A stretch of DNA of 64,000 nt from Coptis chinensis (lineage: Eukaryota > Streptophyta > Magnoliopsida > Ranunculales > Ranunculaceae), in NCBI GenBank assembly GCA_015680905.1, contig JADFTS010000040.1, forward strand, positions 186,001 through 250,000. Direction: 5' to 3'. The notes below the pieces were generated by a model. That model was not told the origin of the DNA. It did no database searches and worked only from the letters and a program-made list of their open reading frames with translations. Below, piece by piece: positions 37,252 through 50,665 of the stretch (the stretch's first letter is position 1; each line of letters starts with the position of its first letter). A program made the position numbers and the translations under genes.

Positions 37252-38399
37252 GGGGGCTCCAAGGGATAGGATGACAAGATTAAACACCATTGGTACCTCC
37301 CAAGAAAGCTTTCCAAATTAGAGGGATCAAGGTGCCTGAAGGATGTCCAAGAGAAGATGTACCATCTCTGATACTCTCTGCACATTATCCCCAACAAATC
37401 TCTTGTTGATAACCACAGCTCTTGGAAGGGCTGAGTAATACTATACCTACTAAGAAAATGCACCAACAAGTTGTACCAAAGAACATGGCAAGCCTTTTTT
37501 TGACAAAGTCAAATTTACTTGGGTTGTAACCACCATCCCTTCTATTTTCCCTCCATGACTACCCCTCTCCAGCAAGAACTTAAGAACCTATTCACGACGG
37601 CAAGGCTTTGAAGAATTAAGTTTAGGTACCATTCCTTTTCTAACTCCCCATAATCATGGTCGGGGTTCTTCATTGTAAGATGATTGTTATTATGGTTACA
37701 TGAATTTTGAATATAGTTTATTTTGTCATATTTTGTAAGATGATTGTCATTGAATGTAATTTTGATAGCCTAGGTCACCACTAGTTTGTGCTGCGGCTGT
37801 TTGTTGTATTGGTGGCCGGCTTGTTGATTCAAGATAAACTTTAATTGGAGAACCACTGTTACTTGATCACAAAAGCAACTCTGCCAAGAACCCAACTAAG
37901 AATATAAATAAAGAGCTAGAAGATAAAAATACTAACTAAAAAAGCCCAACTCATAATTTACAATGGAAAGATTCAAGTTTAATAACTCAAAATCTTACAA
38001 AATCAGATTTCAACAAATAACCAAAAAGTCTAGTTTCAATCTTTATCAATCAGTCACAAATATCAATAAATCATGTTTGGAGCATGTCTTCTCAATTCAA
38101 TTTTACAAGTTCAGGAAGAATCGCTTATCGTAGGAGAATTTGATATATGGTGAAGGAAAAGAATTTGCAACGGATGGAGATGGAGGGAACTCATTTCATT
38201 TAACAAAATAGATGTCTCAAATTAGTATTGTTTTACTCTATATAAATTTATGTTTGGGCATAGGAACAACAAACAAAAAGAAAATGTCAAAGTCTCAAAC
38301 TTCTCCCAACAAATATTTTCCAACCCATCCCACACAAAATAAAAAAGTAGCGACATTGCTGATCGATCTGGTTCGTTGACTGTTTCCCCAGGCACTGCA
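37252..38399 (+). repeat. Duplicated spacer block, unit 2
   Basis: Partner of 30651-31560, with about 370 bp of additional sequence at about 37508-37876. A minus-strand frame at 37113-37469 is split into different frames in unit 1, which argues against a conserved gene. Confidence 0.75.
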
Positions 38400-40020
38400 G
38401 GGTTTGTTGCCTATTTGTTTGTACCGCTGTACAGGTGGACGAGCAGACAGGTAGGTCTAGTGGTAGCACTTTTACTCTAGCCTTTTTGCTAGAGTACAGC
38501 GTGACGGACTGTTCACTCTGTGGGAGGGCGGTGCTACTACAACTGTACGCATTTGTGTTACTAGAGATAATTTATTAAAATTTTGGTTTTATTTTCAAAC
38601 TAGATTTTAATCTTTGTTACTTTTAAATTCAAGACTCATTCGACAGCAGATAACATGCATAAAAAGACAATCAATTGAATAGATCACCAACCAACACAAT
38701 AAAGTATAACATTGAAACGAAGTATAGTATTTACTCAGTCTTGGAATCTGGCATGATGTAGTTTTATTCAATCAAAATGGTTGTTAGAAAAATATATATT
38801 CAAAGTTAGTTAACACTTTTTTTTTTTTTATATACATTTGCGAAACATACACAACTAGGTAAATAAAAAATATATATTCAAAGTTAGAATATGGTGTATC
38901 TTGTGGATTTTTTGTTTTTTTTTACTTTTTCAATTTGATGCGGTCGAGGAAAAAAAAGATGTATGTTAAAGGTGTAAAGTTTAGTTTCTAAGAATTAGTT
39001 TAATGTGTGCTGGCCTATTATATACCACAAGTATTTAATTTTCAATACACCAATAATTAGTAAAAAAATGAGTTCGATGCGGTTGAGGAAAAAACAGTAG
39101 TAGAATTTTTTTAGAGGTTTAAAGATTAATTACTAAATATTCATTTAGACTTAGGCGTGATTTAAGATCTCTTATATTGTAGGCCATCGTATAAATAAAA
39201 ACAATATTTAGTAGAAAATACTTTGATGCGGTTGAGGAAAAAAAATGTTATATTTATATTTGGTGTAAAGATTAGTTGTTAAATAATCATTATGTGATTT
39301 ATGGCCTACTATTTAGTTTATAAGTATTTAGTTTCAATACACCTATATATTTAGTAAAAAAAGGCTTCGAAGCGATCAGAAAAATAAAAATAAAAATTAG
39401 ACTTCTATAAAATATAAAAGGTGTAAAGATTAATTGTTAAAAGATCATTTTGATGTAGGAGTGACTTGCGGCCTCTTGTAGGTCACAATATATCTAGTAA
39501 AAAAAACTTCAATGCGGGACCGAGAAAAAAATGTTAGAGAATTATGTTAGAGGTTTTAACTTTTAACATAAGTAATAATTAGCTTGCAATAACACAATAT
39601 TTACTTATATTTAGTAGAAAATGCTTTGATGCGGTCGAGGAAAAAAATGTTATATTTATATTCGGTGTAAAGATTAGTTGTTAAATAATCATTTAATTAG
39701 GCTTAGGCGTGATTTATGACCTACTGTATTTAGTTTATAAGTATTTAGTTTCAATACACCTATATATTTAGTAAAAAAAAGGCTTCGAAGCAATCATAAA
39801 AATAAAAATAAAAATTAGACTTCTATAAAATATAAAAGGTGTAAAGATTAGTTGTTAAAAGATCATTTTGATATAAAAGTGTAGGTCACAATATATATTC
39901 AGTAAAAAAAAAACTTCAATGTAGGGCCGAGAAAAAAAAATGTTAGAGAGTTATGTTAGAGGTTTTAACACAATATTTATTTTAGTAAAAAAAAAAAAAA
40001 GAGGTGGACTTGGGCGTTTG
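38400..40020 (+). repeat. Accessory repeat family, copy 4
   Basis: Hairpin segment at 38472-38497, then directly the ~150-bp repeats (GATGCGGTCGAGG at about 38939, 39228 and 39631, with decayed forms between). The end is GGTGGACTTGGGCGTTTG. Compared with copy 3 it lacks the stretch between TTTTTACTTTTTCAATTTG and the first GATGCGG. It borders the promoter of the RING gene. Confidence 0.85.
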
Positions 40021-40671
40021 TGTTGTTGAACATTAACCTTGGGCTGGAATTTGGCGTTAAAAAATAGTCCAGCCCAACAAATCTGACCAAGTTTTAAAGA
40101 GAGGAGAGGGGGCGCTCTTAATTAGTTTTTTGGGCGCTTTTAAAAAAAACAGAGCATTACTCATTTTTCTTCTTTCTTTGAATTCCACACACTGTAATTG
40201 CCTGCGTCACCAACCCGAGTCTGAAAACGAGTCACCTTCTTTAAATACAACACCTCCTTTCCTTAAATACCCCTTTCTCACAACTCCTCCTTTCTTCTTC
40301 TTCTTCTTCTTCCATACATACAATCGCAATTACTTAAAGGTAATTTATTTATTTTACTCTATTTGTTTAAAATTTGCAAACTTTTTGTAGTTGTATAGTT
40401 TTTTATCTTGTTAATAATGATGGGCTATTGTTAAATTAGTGGTTTTTTTATTAGTTTTGTGCAAAGTTTATATTTTTATGCATTTATTGTGGTTTAGTTG
40501 TTTGTGATGATTCATTCATGCTACTCATTGTTTGTGGATATGGTTTTTTTTTCCCTTTTTGGCTAAATATTAACTTGTCTATGCAATTTTATCAGTGATA
40601 ATTTGTAACTTGTGATTTTGTTTTGGTTTTAGGGGTTTGGACTCTTAATTTGGGATAAATATTTGATAATT
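40021..40671 (+). promoter_or_regulatory. Promoter, 5' leader and probable leader intron of the RING gene
   Basis: A pyrimidine-rich stretch (CTCCTTTCTTCTTCTTCTTC at about 40283) suggests the transcript leader. A donor at about 40339 (AAAG|GTAATTT) and an acceptor at about 40631 (GGTTTTAG) would remove a 5'-UTR intron ahead of the ATG at 40672. TTTAAATA-like words at about 40240 and 40263 are possible TATA elements. All are inferred from sequence alone. Confidence 0.45.
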
Positions 40672-43431
40672 ATGACCACTCCTGAGGTGAGGCGTCCTCT
40701 AAAAGGGTATGTAAGGAACAATAGGAGGAGGAAGTTGCTAGATGTTGACCTCAATGTTCCTCCAGGTGAAGCTTTGGAAGAGAGGGCAGGAAATGCTGCA
40801 AATCCACAGCTGCTGCCGCCACAACCACAGAGAGGCGAGCAAGAATCAGGAGGCAGCTGTAGTTTTCCGGTTTTGCAAGAACCTGCTATGATAGATGTAG
40901 AGGCAATTGATGATGAAGTTGTCATATCCTCTCCTAGGCGTTTTGCTGAAGTATGATTTCTTACTATTTGTTTTTTGTTTGTGACACTGTGTTGATGTTA
41001 GCTTTAGATGCCTTGGTGGAACTGAATTCTTGATTTGATTACTTCAGGCAAAGAAGAAGGCTAGAAGGAACAATAATGTAGTTGTGCTTGAAGCTCCACG
41101 TGTGCACCCAGGAAATTCAGGTTTGTCATCTTTTGTTTCGAACTTACATGTTATCATATACGCTGTAGCGTGAAGGAAAGAATGTGCTGTTATAGAAATG
41201 CCTGTTGAAGAATAAGGTTAACTTGGTTTGATTACCATTCTTATATGCATGTCCTTCTCATGGATAGGTGTTTGTTGGAATTTACCCTATGAAATACTGT
41301 AGATGACTGCTAGCGGGCTACTCAAGTTGTGAGTTGCATACATATACAGTATACACAACAATCTAAATACATTGACACACACATATGTCCACATCCGTCA
41401 TGGTTGCAAAGTGTCTGACACGGCAAAGTACCGAATTAAGGAATATCACATACTATTTGTGTATGCATCGTGTCAACGTGGACACTTATCCGACACAGAT
41501 TATTTCTAAAATATGGCTAGGCCATGTAACATAGCATTTGAGTAAGTCTATCAAAATAGCAATATTCTTTTGTGTTTACAGTTAACTCCAAGCACCCAAA
41601 AGTAAAAAACGTATGCATCTCCTTACACCCAATATCTCATCTACTATCTTTGTCGATGTCCTTGATATTCTTTCAATTGCTCTTTCGTATATATTGAACC
41701 ATATCCATGTCGACATCCTTATAATCACTTTTGTTTAGGAATTGTATACTTTCTTCCTTCTTTCACTCTAAGTTTGCAATCAAGATGGAATCTTAAAGTC
41801 TATTATTAAATTATCACCAAGACCACTTTAATCCCAAGTTTGATAGTTTTGGAACTTCTGTATTTATATTATTTTCAGCAAAGCTTGGTTTGTGGATTTG
41901 TTCACTGACTTTCATTGATTATGAAGTTTGATAATGGATATAGAAATCTTAGAGGAAAACGAACTATATATTGTTTGGTTACCATTAATTTTAGTTAATT
42001 AGTAGAACTCCTCCCTTTTGCATTGGAGATTGGTGGAGCATGAGGTGGTGGTGGTATTGCTGGGATGGTAAATTAGATTGGGGAAAAACCATAAGGATTA
42101 AGAAGAAAAGAAAGATAGAGTTCATTTTAACCAATAGGATTGAGAAGAAAAGAAAATAAACAAAAGTATTAAGAGAACACGTTGGTGGGTGTGGGGTTCA
42201 ATTTAGGAGCAGTATTTTCAGAAATAATGAAATAAGTAATGTTATAAATGGGTCCGAATGTCCAATAAATAAAATGTGACCGGAAAAATAAATAGAAGGG
42301 CTTGTGGAGTTACACAATTCAAAGTTACAACTAGCAAGTTATCTGTTTTGTTTTCTAGTGCATAAGCATACATGCGACTCATTTCTTGAGTTGCCTGCTT
42401 GAATTCCTCAATATTTTACTGCCGATATATTACTGGATATAATCATTTAGGCTCTGTTTAAACTGTATAGAGTTGAACATGTGTTGTGTTGTTTGCCACG
42501 AGTGTGAACCCCTTTATATCCCCATTGTGTCTCAAACACAGCAAAAGAATGTGATGAAACTGACTTTGAAAATTGGTCTGTTTACTGCTTTTGTGTACCA
42601 TATAGTGTCTTTATGTTTATGTCAGATGCATTGTAATGTGTCTCACAATTAGATTGCGCCTTTCTTGCTTATTGGTCAAGTCAGACATCTTGCTTTGTGT
42701 TATGGTATGTTTTTATGTTATACACTTACAAGTGTGCCTAGTTGAGTTTATTACTTTTTCTGGTGTGTTATTTTTCTATTTTACTTGTTTTTATGCACTT
42801 GTGGGCTGCCTAACATATAGTTTCTTTCTTTGGAACTAAATAGAGGAAGAGATTACTAGGCTCTCTCTGAATAGCTATAACATGAGGAGAAGAGTTCCAC
42901 CAAACCAGACAATTATCGACTGTGAACAATACATCAATATAGAAAGCACTGTCACTGCAAAGGTAAATGGTATACAGTGTTTTGCATTTTGTATGTCCTA
43001 ACTCTTAAGTTTATGTTTACACTGACTTTCAGGCATGAAAATTGTCTAATAATTACTTTTGAGTCATCTTAGCACTATGCGTGCATGTCTGCATTCATGT
43101 CTATGTAACATCAACTTTTTTCACAAATTACTAAACGATATGATATGGAAGTTTGAAGATAAGCTGATGCGTATTAATACTGCATTGGCAGGAACAAACT
43201 GCAAAGAAGTCTCAGGAGCCTGTCCAGATCATCCCACCACCAAAAGAGCCTGTCTTCACTTGCCCAATTTGCACCAATACTTTGGTTGAGGAGATGACGA
43301 CAAAGTGTGGGCACATCTTCTGCAAGAAGTGCATCAAGGATTCTATATCTTTTCAGAACAAATGTCCTATTTGTAGGCGAAAACTCACTATGAAAGACAT
43401 CATCAGGGTCTACCTTCCCACCACCAGTTAA
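40672..43431 (+). CDS. RING-finger E3 ubiquitin ligase (RNF4/STUbL-like)
   Basis: Four exons, 40672-40950, 41048-41120, 42844-42962 and 43192-43431, all in phase, give 236 residues. The N-terminal half is basic then acidic (MTTPEVRRPLKGY, LLDVDLNVPPGE, MIDVEAIDDEVVISSPR). The hydrophobic-acidic IDVEAIDDEVVI is the kind of segment that could bind SUMO. The C-terminal C3HC4 RING begins FTCPICTNTLVEEMTTKCGH, continues IFCKKCI and closes KCPICRRK, followed by a conserved tail IIRVYLPTT. Plant homologues with this layout are small nuclear RING proteins resembling SUMO-targeted ligases of the RNF4/Slx8 type; they move ubiquitin from an E2 to a substrate. The RING is sure; SUMO targeting is inference from the acidic motifs. 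Confidence 0.93.
41366..41530. mobile_element. MITE-like element in intron 2 of the RING gene
   Basis: Ends read ATACATTGACACAC on the left and GGCCATGTAACAT on the right, imperfect inverted repeats of the kind seen more clearly at 59844-60010 and 60147-60287. The interior shares GTGTCTGACACGGCAAA with those copies. Confidence 0.5.
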
Positions 43432-44763
43432 TTCTAGGCTCTCCCAGAGTTACTCTTGTTATACCTTTAGAAAAAGAATGGAATCTTCTGATTTAGTAGA
43501 AGAAAAGCTTTATCATTTTCAGCATATCCGTTCTGTTCCCCCACATTTCTATTTGAACATGAATGCTCTCAAAGCTGAGATCTGGTTACAAGTTAATTGA
43601 TCTTTTGGATGTTTTTTGGTGCTCAAAGTATTGATTTCTTTATGTTTTGTTTTGTTTTGTACCATTGCGTCTTCTCATAGATGTACATGTTTACTTTGTT
43701 ATGAATGAACGGCTTTAAATGACTTGTGCTATGCAGAACTAGGCCTGCAGTTTTACCTTTTCTTAGGAATCGGGATATAGTAGCTTAGTAATCATTACAC
43801 AAACCTGGTTTAAGCTTACCCATAGCAGTTTTTTACATTACTAAACATGTGTCTGGGCATCCTAAGAAAAATGGTGGAGGTCGGAAAGGAAGTGTGAAAA
43901 CACCTTTACTAGACGCATCAGCCGAGTTTTGGTTTGTAAATTGAGATATAGAGGATTTCCTCAGGGACCACAGTCTGGTCTGCAATTAAATTGAATTTCA
44001 AAAGCAAGAAGTCAATATGTTAAACCAAGACAGACACAAGTGCAACAGAGGTGATACTTGGTCTTTTTAGCGACAGAACTGCAGAAGTAGAAGAACCAAG
44101 CTTTTGCTTTCATAGTGCGCCAGCAGTACCAGCCACCAGGGTTAAGTAAAGGAAAACAAAATAGCTGTAGAAAATTTATCGATACTGACTAACTGACATT
44201 ATTTTAAAAGTACCAATAAGTTGCAATCTGATTTGAGGATGCCTGACATGTCAATGAAAAGGGAAAGCTTCACATACTAGAATGAGATACAGCACGATTT
44301 AGAAGTCTGTAAAGTGGTTATGAGTTACGAGGGTTAAAACTTAAAAGTTGCATTTTTAATGAGAATGGCTACGGTTAGGAGAATGGCATGACACAATATA
44401 AAGGATAGGTATGCCACATTTTTCTTTTATCAAAGTGCGAATCCTTGGCAAATATGAAGAATATTGGCCTTGAACTCAAAAAGAAAATAACAGAAAACAT
44501 GAAACTGAAAGTCACATTTGACATGGTTTCTGGAATTTAAAAGCTCTCAAATCCACGGTGAACTAAAAGATCTGGTTTTATTATACAAGCAACGCTAAAG
44601 TTGATCACAACATACACACTGGTTATATTGAATACAAAGATCAAAATGGTGGAACTAACACATCACTCAATGGACCAGATCCCTAACTGCCTAAAGAAGA
44701 ACAAACGCTACCAGAGCCTGCCTTCAAAACAAAGAAGAATGGAAAAAATTGGAGAAGGTGACC
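43432..44763. other. Convergent 3' intergenic region between the RING gene and FATA
   Basis: The 3' untranslated regions of two genes that face each other. No further gene or repeat was recognised. Confidence 0.55.
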
Positions 44764-47700
44764 TTATCTTCTAGTTTTCCTTCTCCACTCGGTTCGACCA
44801 CGGTTTATTTCAAGCCCGCTGCCAGCTGATCTCAAGAAGTGTAAGAACTGGAAGCAGTCCTGCTCATCTGAACTTGTTAGGAATTTAGACCCATTGGTCC
44901 CTTGTAGATCTAAGTTCCCTCCTACACCCTCTATTTCTGGGCTAGCAAGGGAATCAACCATGTCATCTTGCTGGCATTCTCGTCTGTAATCCAGTGTAAT
45001 CTTTTCCAGCTGATGGGATTCAATAATTTCTTGAGGGATGCTCTGTCACGAATGGAACAATGTTTAGATCATAAAAAACGAAAGAGACAAATGAATGCGG
45101 GAGTTGAAAATAAATAGGACTTGCTCATGGATATAAAGTACGAAAGTAAGAATGTATTCCAGCTAACCTCGAGAACCCATCCAATGTAGGTGACATTGTT
45201 CACATGTTGGTTCATGTCCAGATCGCCTCTTCTAGGCTACAAATTCCAGGGTTAGAAAAGAGATTAGACAAGGGTTTCATCAGATTGTAGAAAACTACAA
45301 CGAAACAGACATATTATGCAACAAGGAGACAATCAAATCATTTACCGCAAGCCCCAGTTTAGAATACTGAGCAGGATCTTCAAGTTTAGAAATTTTCTTC
45401 AGGCTGCTATTATCCTCCTCTGGGAATGATAATCTGAATAGAAAAAGTAATTTAATGAGTACTCATTGACAACCTTAACTCATAAAATGGTTTTAAAAAC
45501 ATAAATACTAAATGTTGGTCCTTAATATTTTGAACTGGAGAAATGTGCTCAGTGGTATCATGGCGATTGTGGCTGGTATTAGAGTGGTTTAAGACCAGTG
45601 ATGGACAGTACTTAGGTGGGCCGTGAAGTGGTGTCAGTGGTTAAGCCAGATTGTTCCGTCGCTTAGTGATTCATACATGATATTGAAGTCATAAACTTTA
45701 ACGCTGATTCGATAAGTTTAAAGTTCTCCATCTGAGTCGTTGCTGCAATGTAAAGTAGCTGGTGGATAAACCATGATCATCTAACAAAAAGTATATGGTA
45801 AATTAACACTGCCATGTTGACCCAGTTCAACCAATTAACCGCTGGAAGTGTGTTAAAATGGGTGATGCAATTCACATCCCACTACCATTATCCATCAGAA
45901 AAAGGGACAACATCAAAATTTTACATGGAAAAGGACCAATAACATCCCTAGGGATTTTTTTCAAGGGTACTATGGAGTTACTGAGGGTGCATTTCAGTAT
46001 CATGAGTTCATGACGTTTTCTGTGTATTTACCACACCACGTCTCTTCACTAACACAAACAGACACACAAAACACATGCTCAATGATGGATTTAGTCAGAA
46101 CAGAGTCAAAACAGTAGTTGTCCTGTTATCCACCTCACTACTAATTTTAAAAAAAACTTGAAGTATAAAGTAAGACATGAGTCTATACTCAAAAACGGAC
46201 CATCTTACCGAGGTGTTCGTGGACAAAAGACCAGATATTCTTCCCGAACCTCATCACTAACTTTTTGAAGTCGTCTGGTGTCCTCATTCATCATCACCCA
46301 CTTGCTGCAGCCAAAAAAGTATGAAGTAATGTATAAAAGATTCTTAATAACATACAACCAGAAATAATTATTCTGAGTGCAGTCTGTTGATACTTTGCTT
46401 AATTCTAGTATTTGACGAAAGTATGAAACCAACAAGAAAAGATCAATAGTTGTACGAAGCCACAAAAGAAATACGACGGAGAAAGATATTTTATTTTCAA
46501 AAGGTGCATATCCTAAGACGAAAGATTCTTGGAATACATACATTATGTGAGAAGGGTAGGGGAAATAAAACATATTAGAAAAAAATACAAGAGAGAGACC
46601 AAAAGAAGAAACACCAAGCAAGGAAGGTCCCAAGACAACCACAAAGACAATCAAAGCCAGATCTAACTATTCAAATGGAGAGTCGACACGTGTGACGTGG
46701 CAGAAAGCTTGTTTTAGAGATTATCATTAGCCCTGTTCTTGATGTTATTTTGGATAAACACATCGCTAGTTATAGAACAGTTTTGTACAAGATTATATGT
46801 TTCTATATTCAAAATTGCACTTAAATTTTGGATATAGATTGAGTGGCAAAGATTACTAGATTAGGGTGGCTGGTGACGAAACAAATAAAAGTACCTTGTA
46901 GCTCTCCCAATAACAGTACCAGTAGAATAATCCTTGATAATCCAATCTCGTCGTGTCCCAATCCGTCCTTCACTTTGGCACCATGTCTCAATCTCAACCA
47001 CATCACCCCTATCAATTGCATTTAACACCATTGACATATCAATATCCCCAAACAGGTCTAACCAAGAGTGTAAATGAAACACAATCAACTCACCAAGCGG
47101 GGTATTTGTAGACTTCAATGTGCATGCGAGAAGTTACCCATATGAGGTGCAGTTTTCTCATTGTGAGGGTCGTCGCAAACCCATCTGTTGAAAACCCAAC
47201 ACTCTGAGCATGGTTGCATGCATTCTCCTACATTGAGTTGGTGCATCAAACAATAAGCATGAGTGTGTAATTAAAAATCGAAACACAAGAGGGGACAAAT
47301 CCTCTTGTAGCATTTGAGTAAAATACACTAGGAACCATCAAGAACTTCTCTTGGACAACCTCAAAGTGTATAGCATACACAAAAGAACCAAAACAGGCAA
47401 AACACATACATATGAATAAAAAACAATTCGTTTTTTATTGTAGTGTGAAAGTAAAACTCATAAGTTAAACTTAAATTGGAATCTTAACTGCATACTAAAA
47501 CTAAAACAAATATTCCAACTAAACAGAGAAGACCAACTAGATGGCAAACATACAAATTCAAATCTGGCAAAAGAAAATTATAAGAAGTGAACCCAATTAC
47601 ATCACCACAGTAGTCTTGTACTTTTGTTATAAAACTACGATATTTTTCTAAAACAACAGAAAGCAGCAAATATAAACCCAAACATACAAGTTAGAAAAAA

Positions 47701-48615
47701 AGAGTAAAATATTTGATAAGTTGTTATCTAGCTGCCTGTGAAACCAGCATCAATAAATGACAAACATGCAAATTTAAAACTCCTAAAAATTACAGAACAA
47801 ATAAAAAAAAAAAAATAAAAAAACCAATTTCTGAATTTTACAGAGATAAAAACAAAACCAGAACACAGATCTCAGAGTTCAGATTAGTTTCACATTTTTT
47901 TTTTCTAATAATAAATCTGACAAAAAACTGAGCTGAAACCAGTTGCAATACATGCAAGTAAGCAATTCTACATAAACTGGCCAAACTAAAAACAACCCAT
48001 TGTCCAATTCACTGTTATAAACAATCCCAACTTCCAGATTTCAAGCAAGTCCACTATTCCAATTGATCATAAAACCAGTAACAACAATACATTCATACAT
48101 GCAAAAAACCAGTAACAATACATTCAAACATGCAAATCAACACAAATTCTATAAATTAAAACCAGCCCATTGTTCAAATCAATGTTATAAACAAAACTGA
48201 AACAAGAAACAAAACAAAATTAATCTAAAAAGATTGAAACTTTAATTACCTGTAACAGATTAGCAATAGTTTCAACAGTAGCAGTCTTATTAATCCCAAC
48301 TTCATAACACCTGACAATAAAATTCTCTTTATAAGACAGCCCATCTTCTGTTAAACTACCTAACCTTAGTCTATCAGCTAAACTAACAGGCCCATTACTC
48401 AACCCTTTCACTTGTTTATCAGATACAACAAGATCTGTTGCTTGTACTCTTGAAGATGAACAAGTAGTTGAAAAAACACCATTACTACGAACAGAACAAG
48501 ATGGAAAACGAGTTAAAGAAGTGGTCTTTATTTTGAATGATGATAAGAAACGGTAATGAGTTAAATCTGTTGTTGCATTGCATGTTCCTTTCATCATCAA
48601 GAGATGTTTCTCCAT
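44764..48615 (-). CDS. FATA: Oleoyl-ACP thioesterase (FATA), plastid
   Basis: Hydrolyses 18:1-ACP in the plastid, ending fatty-acid synthesis and releasing oleate for export. Seven minus-strand exons (48615-48250, 47227-47094, 47008-46895, 46304-46209, 45433-45346, 45236-45168, 45042-44764) join in phase to 381 residues. A Ser/Thr-rich transit peptide covers about residues 1-60. The mature protein has SLADRLRLGSLTEDGLSYKE, NHAQSVGFSTDGFATT, MRKLHLIWVTSRMHIEVYK, EIETWCQSEGRIGTRRDW and SKWVMMNEDTRRLQKVSDEV. Catalytic Asn and His lie in DMNQHVNNVTYIGW, and Cys in YRRECQQDD, 35 residues after the His as in the family. ENACNHAQ replaces the usual EVGCNHAQ. The tail RTEWRRK is typical. I chose the ATG at 48615 because upstream in-frame codons are Lys-rich and include the poly-T run. 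Confidence 0.97.
46687..46701. promoter_or_regulatory. G-box/ABRE pair inside FATA intron 3
   Basis: CACGTG (46687-46692) is followed after one base by GACGTGGC (46694-46701), two bZIP-type ACGT elements back to back within an intron. Paired ACGT cores are typical of abscisic-acid-response modules. Whether this one acts on FATA is unknown. Confidence 0.4.
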
Positions 48616-50528
48616 TGCTTTCTCTTCCTCCACAGAAAAAAAGAACACTTTTTTTTTTTTTTTTTTGAGGAAGGAACTCAAAACTCAAAACTCTCCAAGT
48701 TAAAAAATTTCTGTTTCCTATTTTTTATATATGTTGTAGCTGTTGCATGTGGTTACGATACCACCGAGGTATTTGAACAAGTGTAAAATTGTAAAATTTC
48801 AATTTTCTATTTCGTCTTGAGATTTTGATTTTCTTGATATATATCAATCAAATTGGACTAGCCGACTAGGTGGCCCGTTTTATATATTCTTACGTATAAT
48901 ATGAATAATAAGGCGAACCTTTCAAACCTATGAATTAATAAGGTCCGTATTTTTTAAATGAAAAAAATATATTATAAAAGATATAATGCAAGAATGCAAT
49001 TTCAAAATTTTAAATAATATGGAAGGTTTTTTTGAAAAAAAAGATCCACTTAAATTATAACCTTCCATAAATTATAAAATAGAATATTGAAGAACTAAAA
49101 GTATTAGTAAGTAAATATAAATGAAAAATTGAGTTGTGTATGTGTAGTTAATAAGCAATGAGCAATTATATTCCTACATATATCCTTAATAATAAGGCGC
49201 GTTCAAACACAAATTATTACATTCTAAACTTGTAATGCAACAAAGTATATTCGTTTTTTTTTAATCCATTAAATAGAACCTTTCATAAAAGATGAATTGT
49301 ATGTTTGTTAGAAGTTTTTGGCTGAATTTTTAAACGTGTTATTATTCAAAAATTTATTATTACATTTTTTGTAATGCAACAAAGTATATTTTTTTTAGAG
49401 CTATGGTTGGGAAAATTTTTTGAATTTTTGGCTGAATTTTTAAACGTAATTTATTCAAAATATGGTTTTAATGCATGTTTGAAGGAATTGATGTTCTTTG
49501 TTGGACTTGAAGGGAGTTTAATTGATTGTCCATTCATGAGGGGGGATAGATTCTGTTGTAATATTCCTAGTTCATAGTTCATACTATATTAGTTTTGGTT
49601 TTCGTATAAAATTGGTTGTACCAAAGTTTGATTTCACTTTTACCTATTTTTCATCCATACATCCAGCTATTTATGGCTCCATGCATAGTCTAGGAATATT
49701 CTACAAAAATTAATACGTATGCCATTGCAAACTTACGCCCGACACAGGAAAAACCTGGACGTTTCTTCTTGTCACTTATTAGATGATGTTGTTGAAGTTG
49801 TTGTAACTCTGTAACAACCAAGGAGTTTTTTTAAAAAAATGAGTAGCAATTGCAGTACTAGTAGTTCAAATGAAATACCTAACCATAGAAAAACTATTTA
49901 TGAAATCTTATATGCTTCAGTGGATGATGATGATAGCATTTTTCCAAATTGTTCTTTTTCATATTTGACCTGATAAAAGGGATCTTATGTGTGACAATAT
50001 AAGTTCAGAGATTCTGTTTCAGTTTTTTATTACTGTTATTGTTAATCTTATTTCTTCTTGCAACAACTTCATTGACTCCCTATGGCTAAGTTGTTGAGAT
50101 TCCTGAATAATTGGAAGATGACCAAATTATCTCCAAGCTAGAACTAGCTGCATCTGCTATATATGAGCGTGTGTTAGATGCATCACATATATCAGTAATA
50201 TATATCAAAAAGCATGATCTCAAATATCACTACCATTTAGTTGCGTGGCATATAGAAAACTAATCCTACCTATATTAATATCCGTTTCTCCAAGATGTTC
50301 ATAGTGAGCCACATCAGCTAAAGTTTTTAAAATAGTCCCTCTATTTGAAAAATAATTACTTGCCTTTTTACCAAACTAACCCTGAATTTGGCCTACTCTC
50401 TAATTTAATATAAATTAAAATTGTCCTTTCATGTGTTATGCTAAAACAAAAAACAAAGCTACGCATTATTTCATTATTTCAAATGGGATAAAAAAAAACA
50501 AATTCTAAAAAACAATGGATTAGTTAAT

Positions 50529-50665
50529 TGATATGTATTAGTTATTGGATATGGATATAGATATAGATATGTATTAGTTAATAGATATGGATATGTATTA
50601 GTTAATGGATCATGATATGTATTACTTACTGGATATGGATATGTTAAACTTCTAAGTGGATATGG
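50529..50665 (+). repeat. Degenerate ~30-bp tandem repeat
   Basis: GATATGTATTAGTTAATGGA and variants recur four to five times, interleaved with GGATATGGATAT words. Non-coding. Confidence 0.75.

Larger units (their letters stand above)
33031..40020 (+). repeat. Segmental tandem duplication, unit 2
   Basis: Direct copy of unit 1 beginning at GAGTGTCGAACATTAG. It keeps the last exon of the MAYIPPHKRH family, the unidentified gene remnant, the 30.6-kb spacer block and the terminal repeat array. It lacks the 28.2-30.65 kb segment of unit 1. Divergence is low but includes indels of 1, 8 and 9 bp. Confidence 0.9.

Noticed and set aside
45530-45800. Possible SINE in FATA intron 4 (phrase TGCTCAGTGGTATCATGG resembles a pol III A-box)
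   Set aside because: No matching B-box at the right distance, no poly-A end and no target duplication found.
46205-46654. 149-codon minus-strand open frame
   Set aside because: Only its C-terminal part (KWVMMNEDTRRLQK to FCPRTPR) is real, as FATA exon 4; the rest is intron 3.
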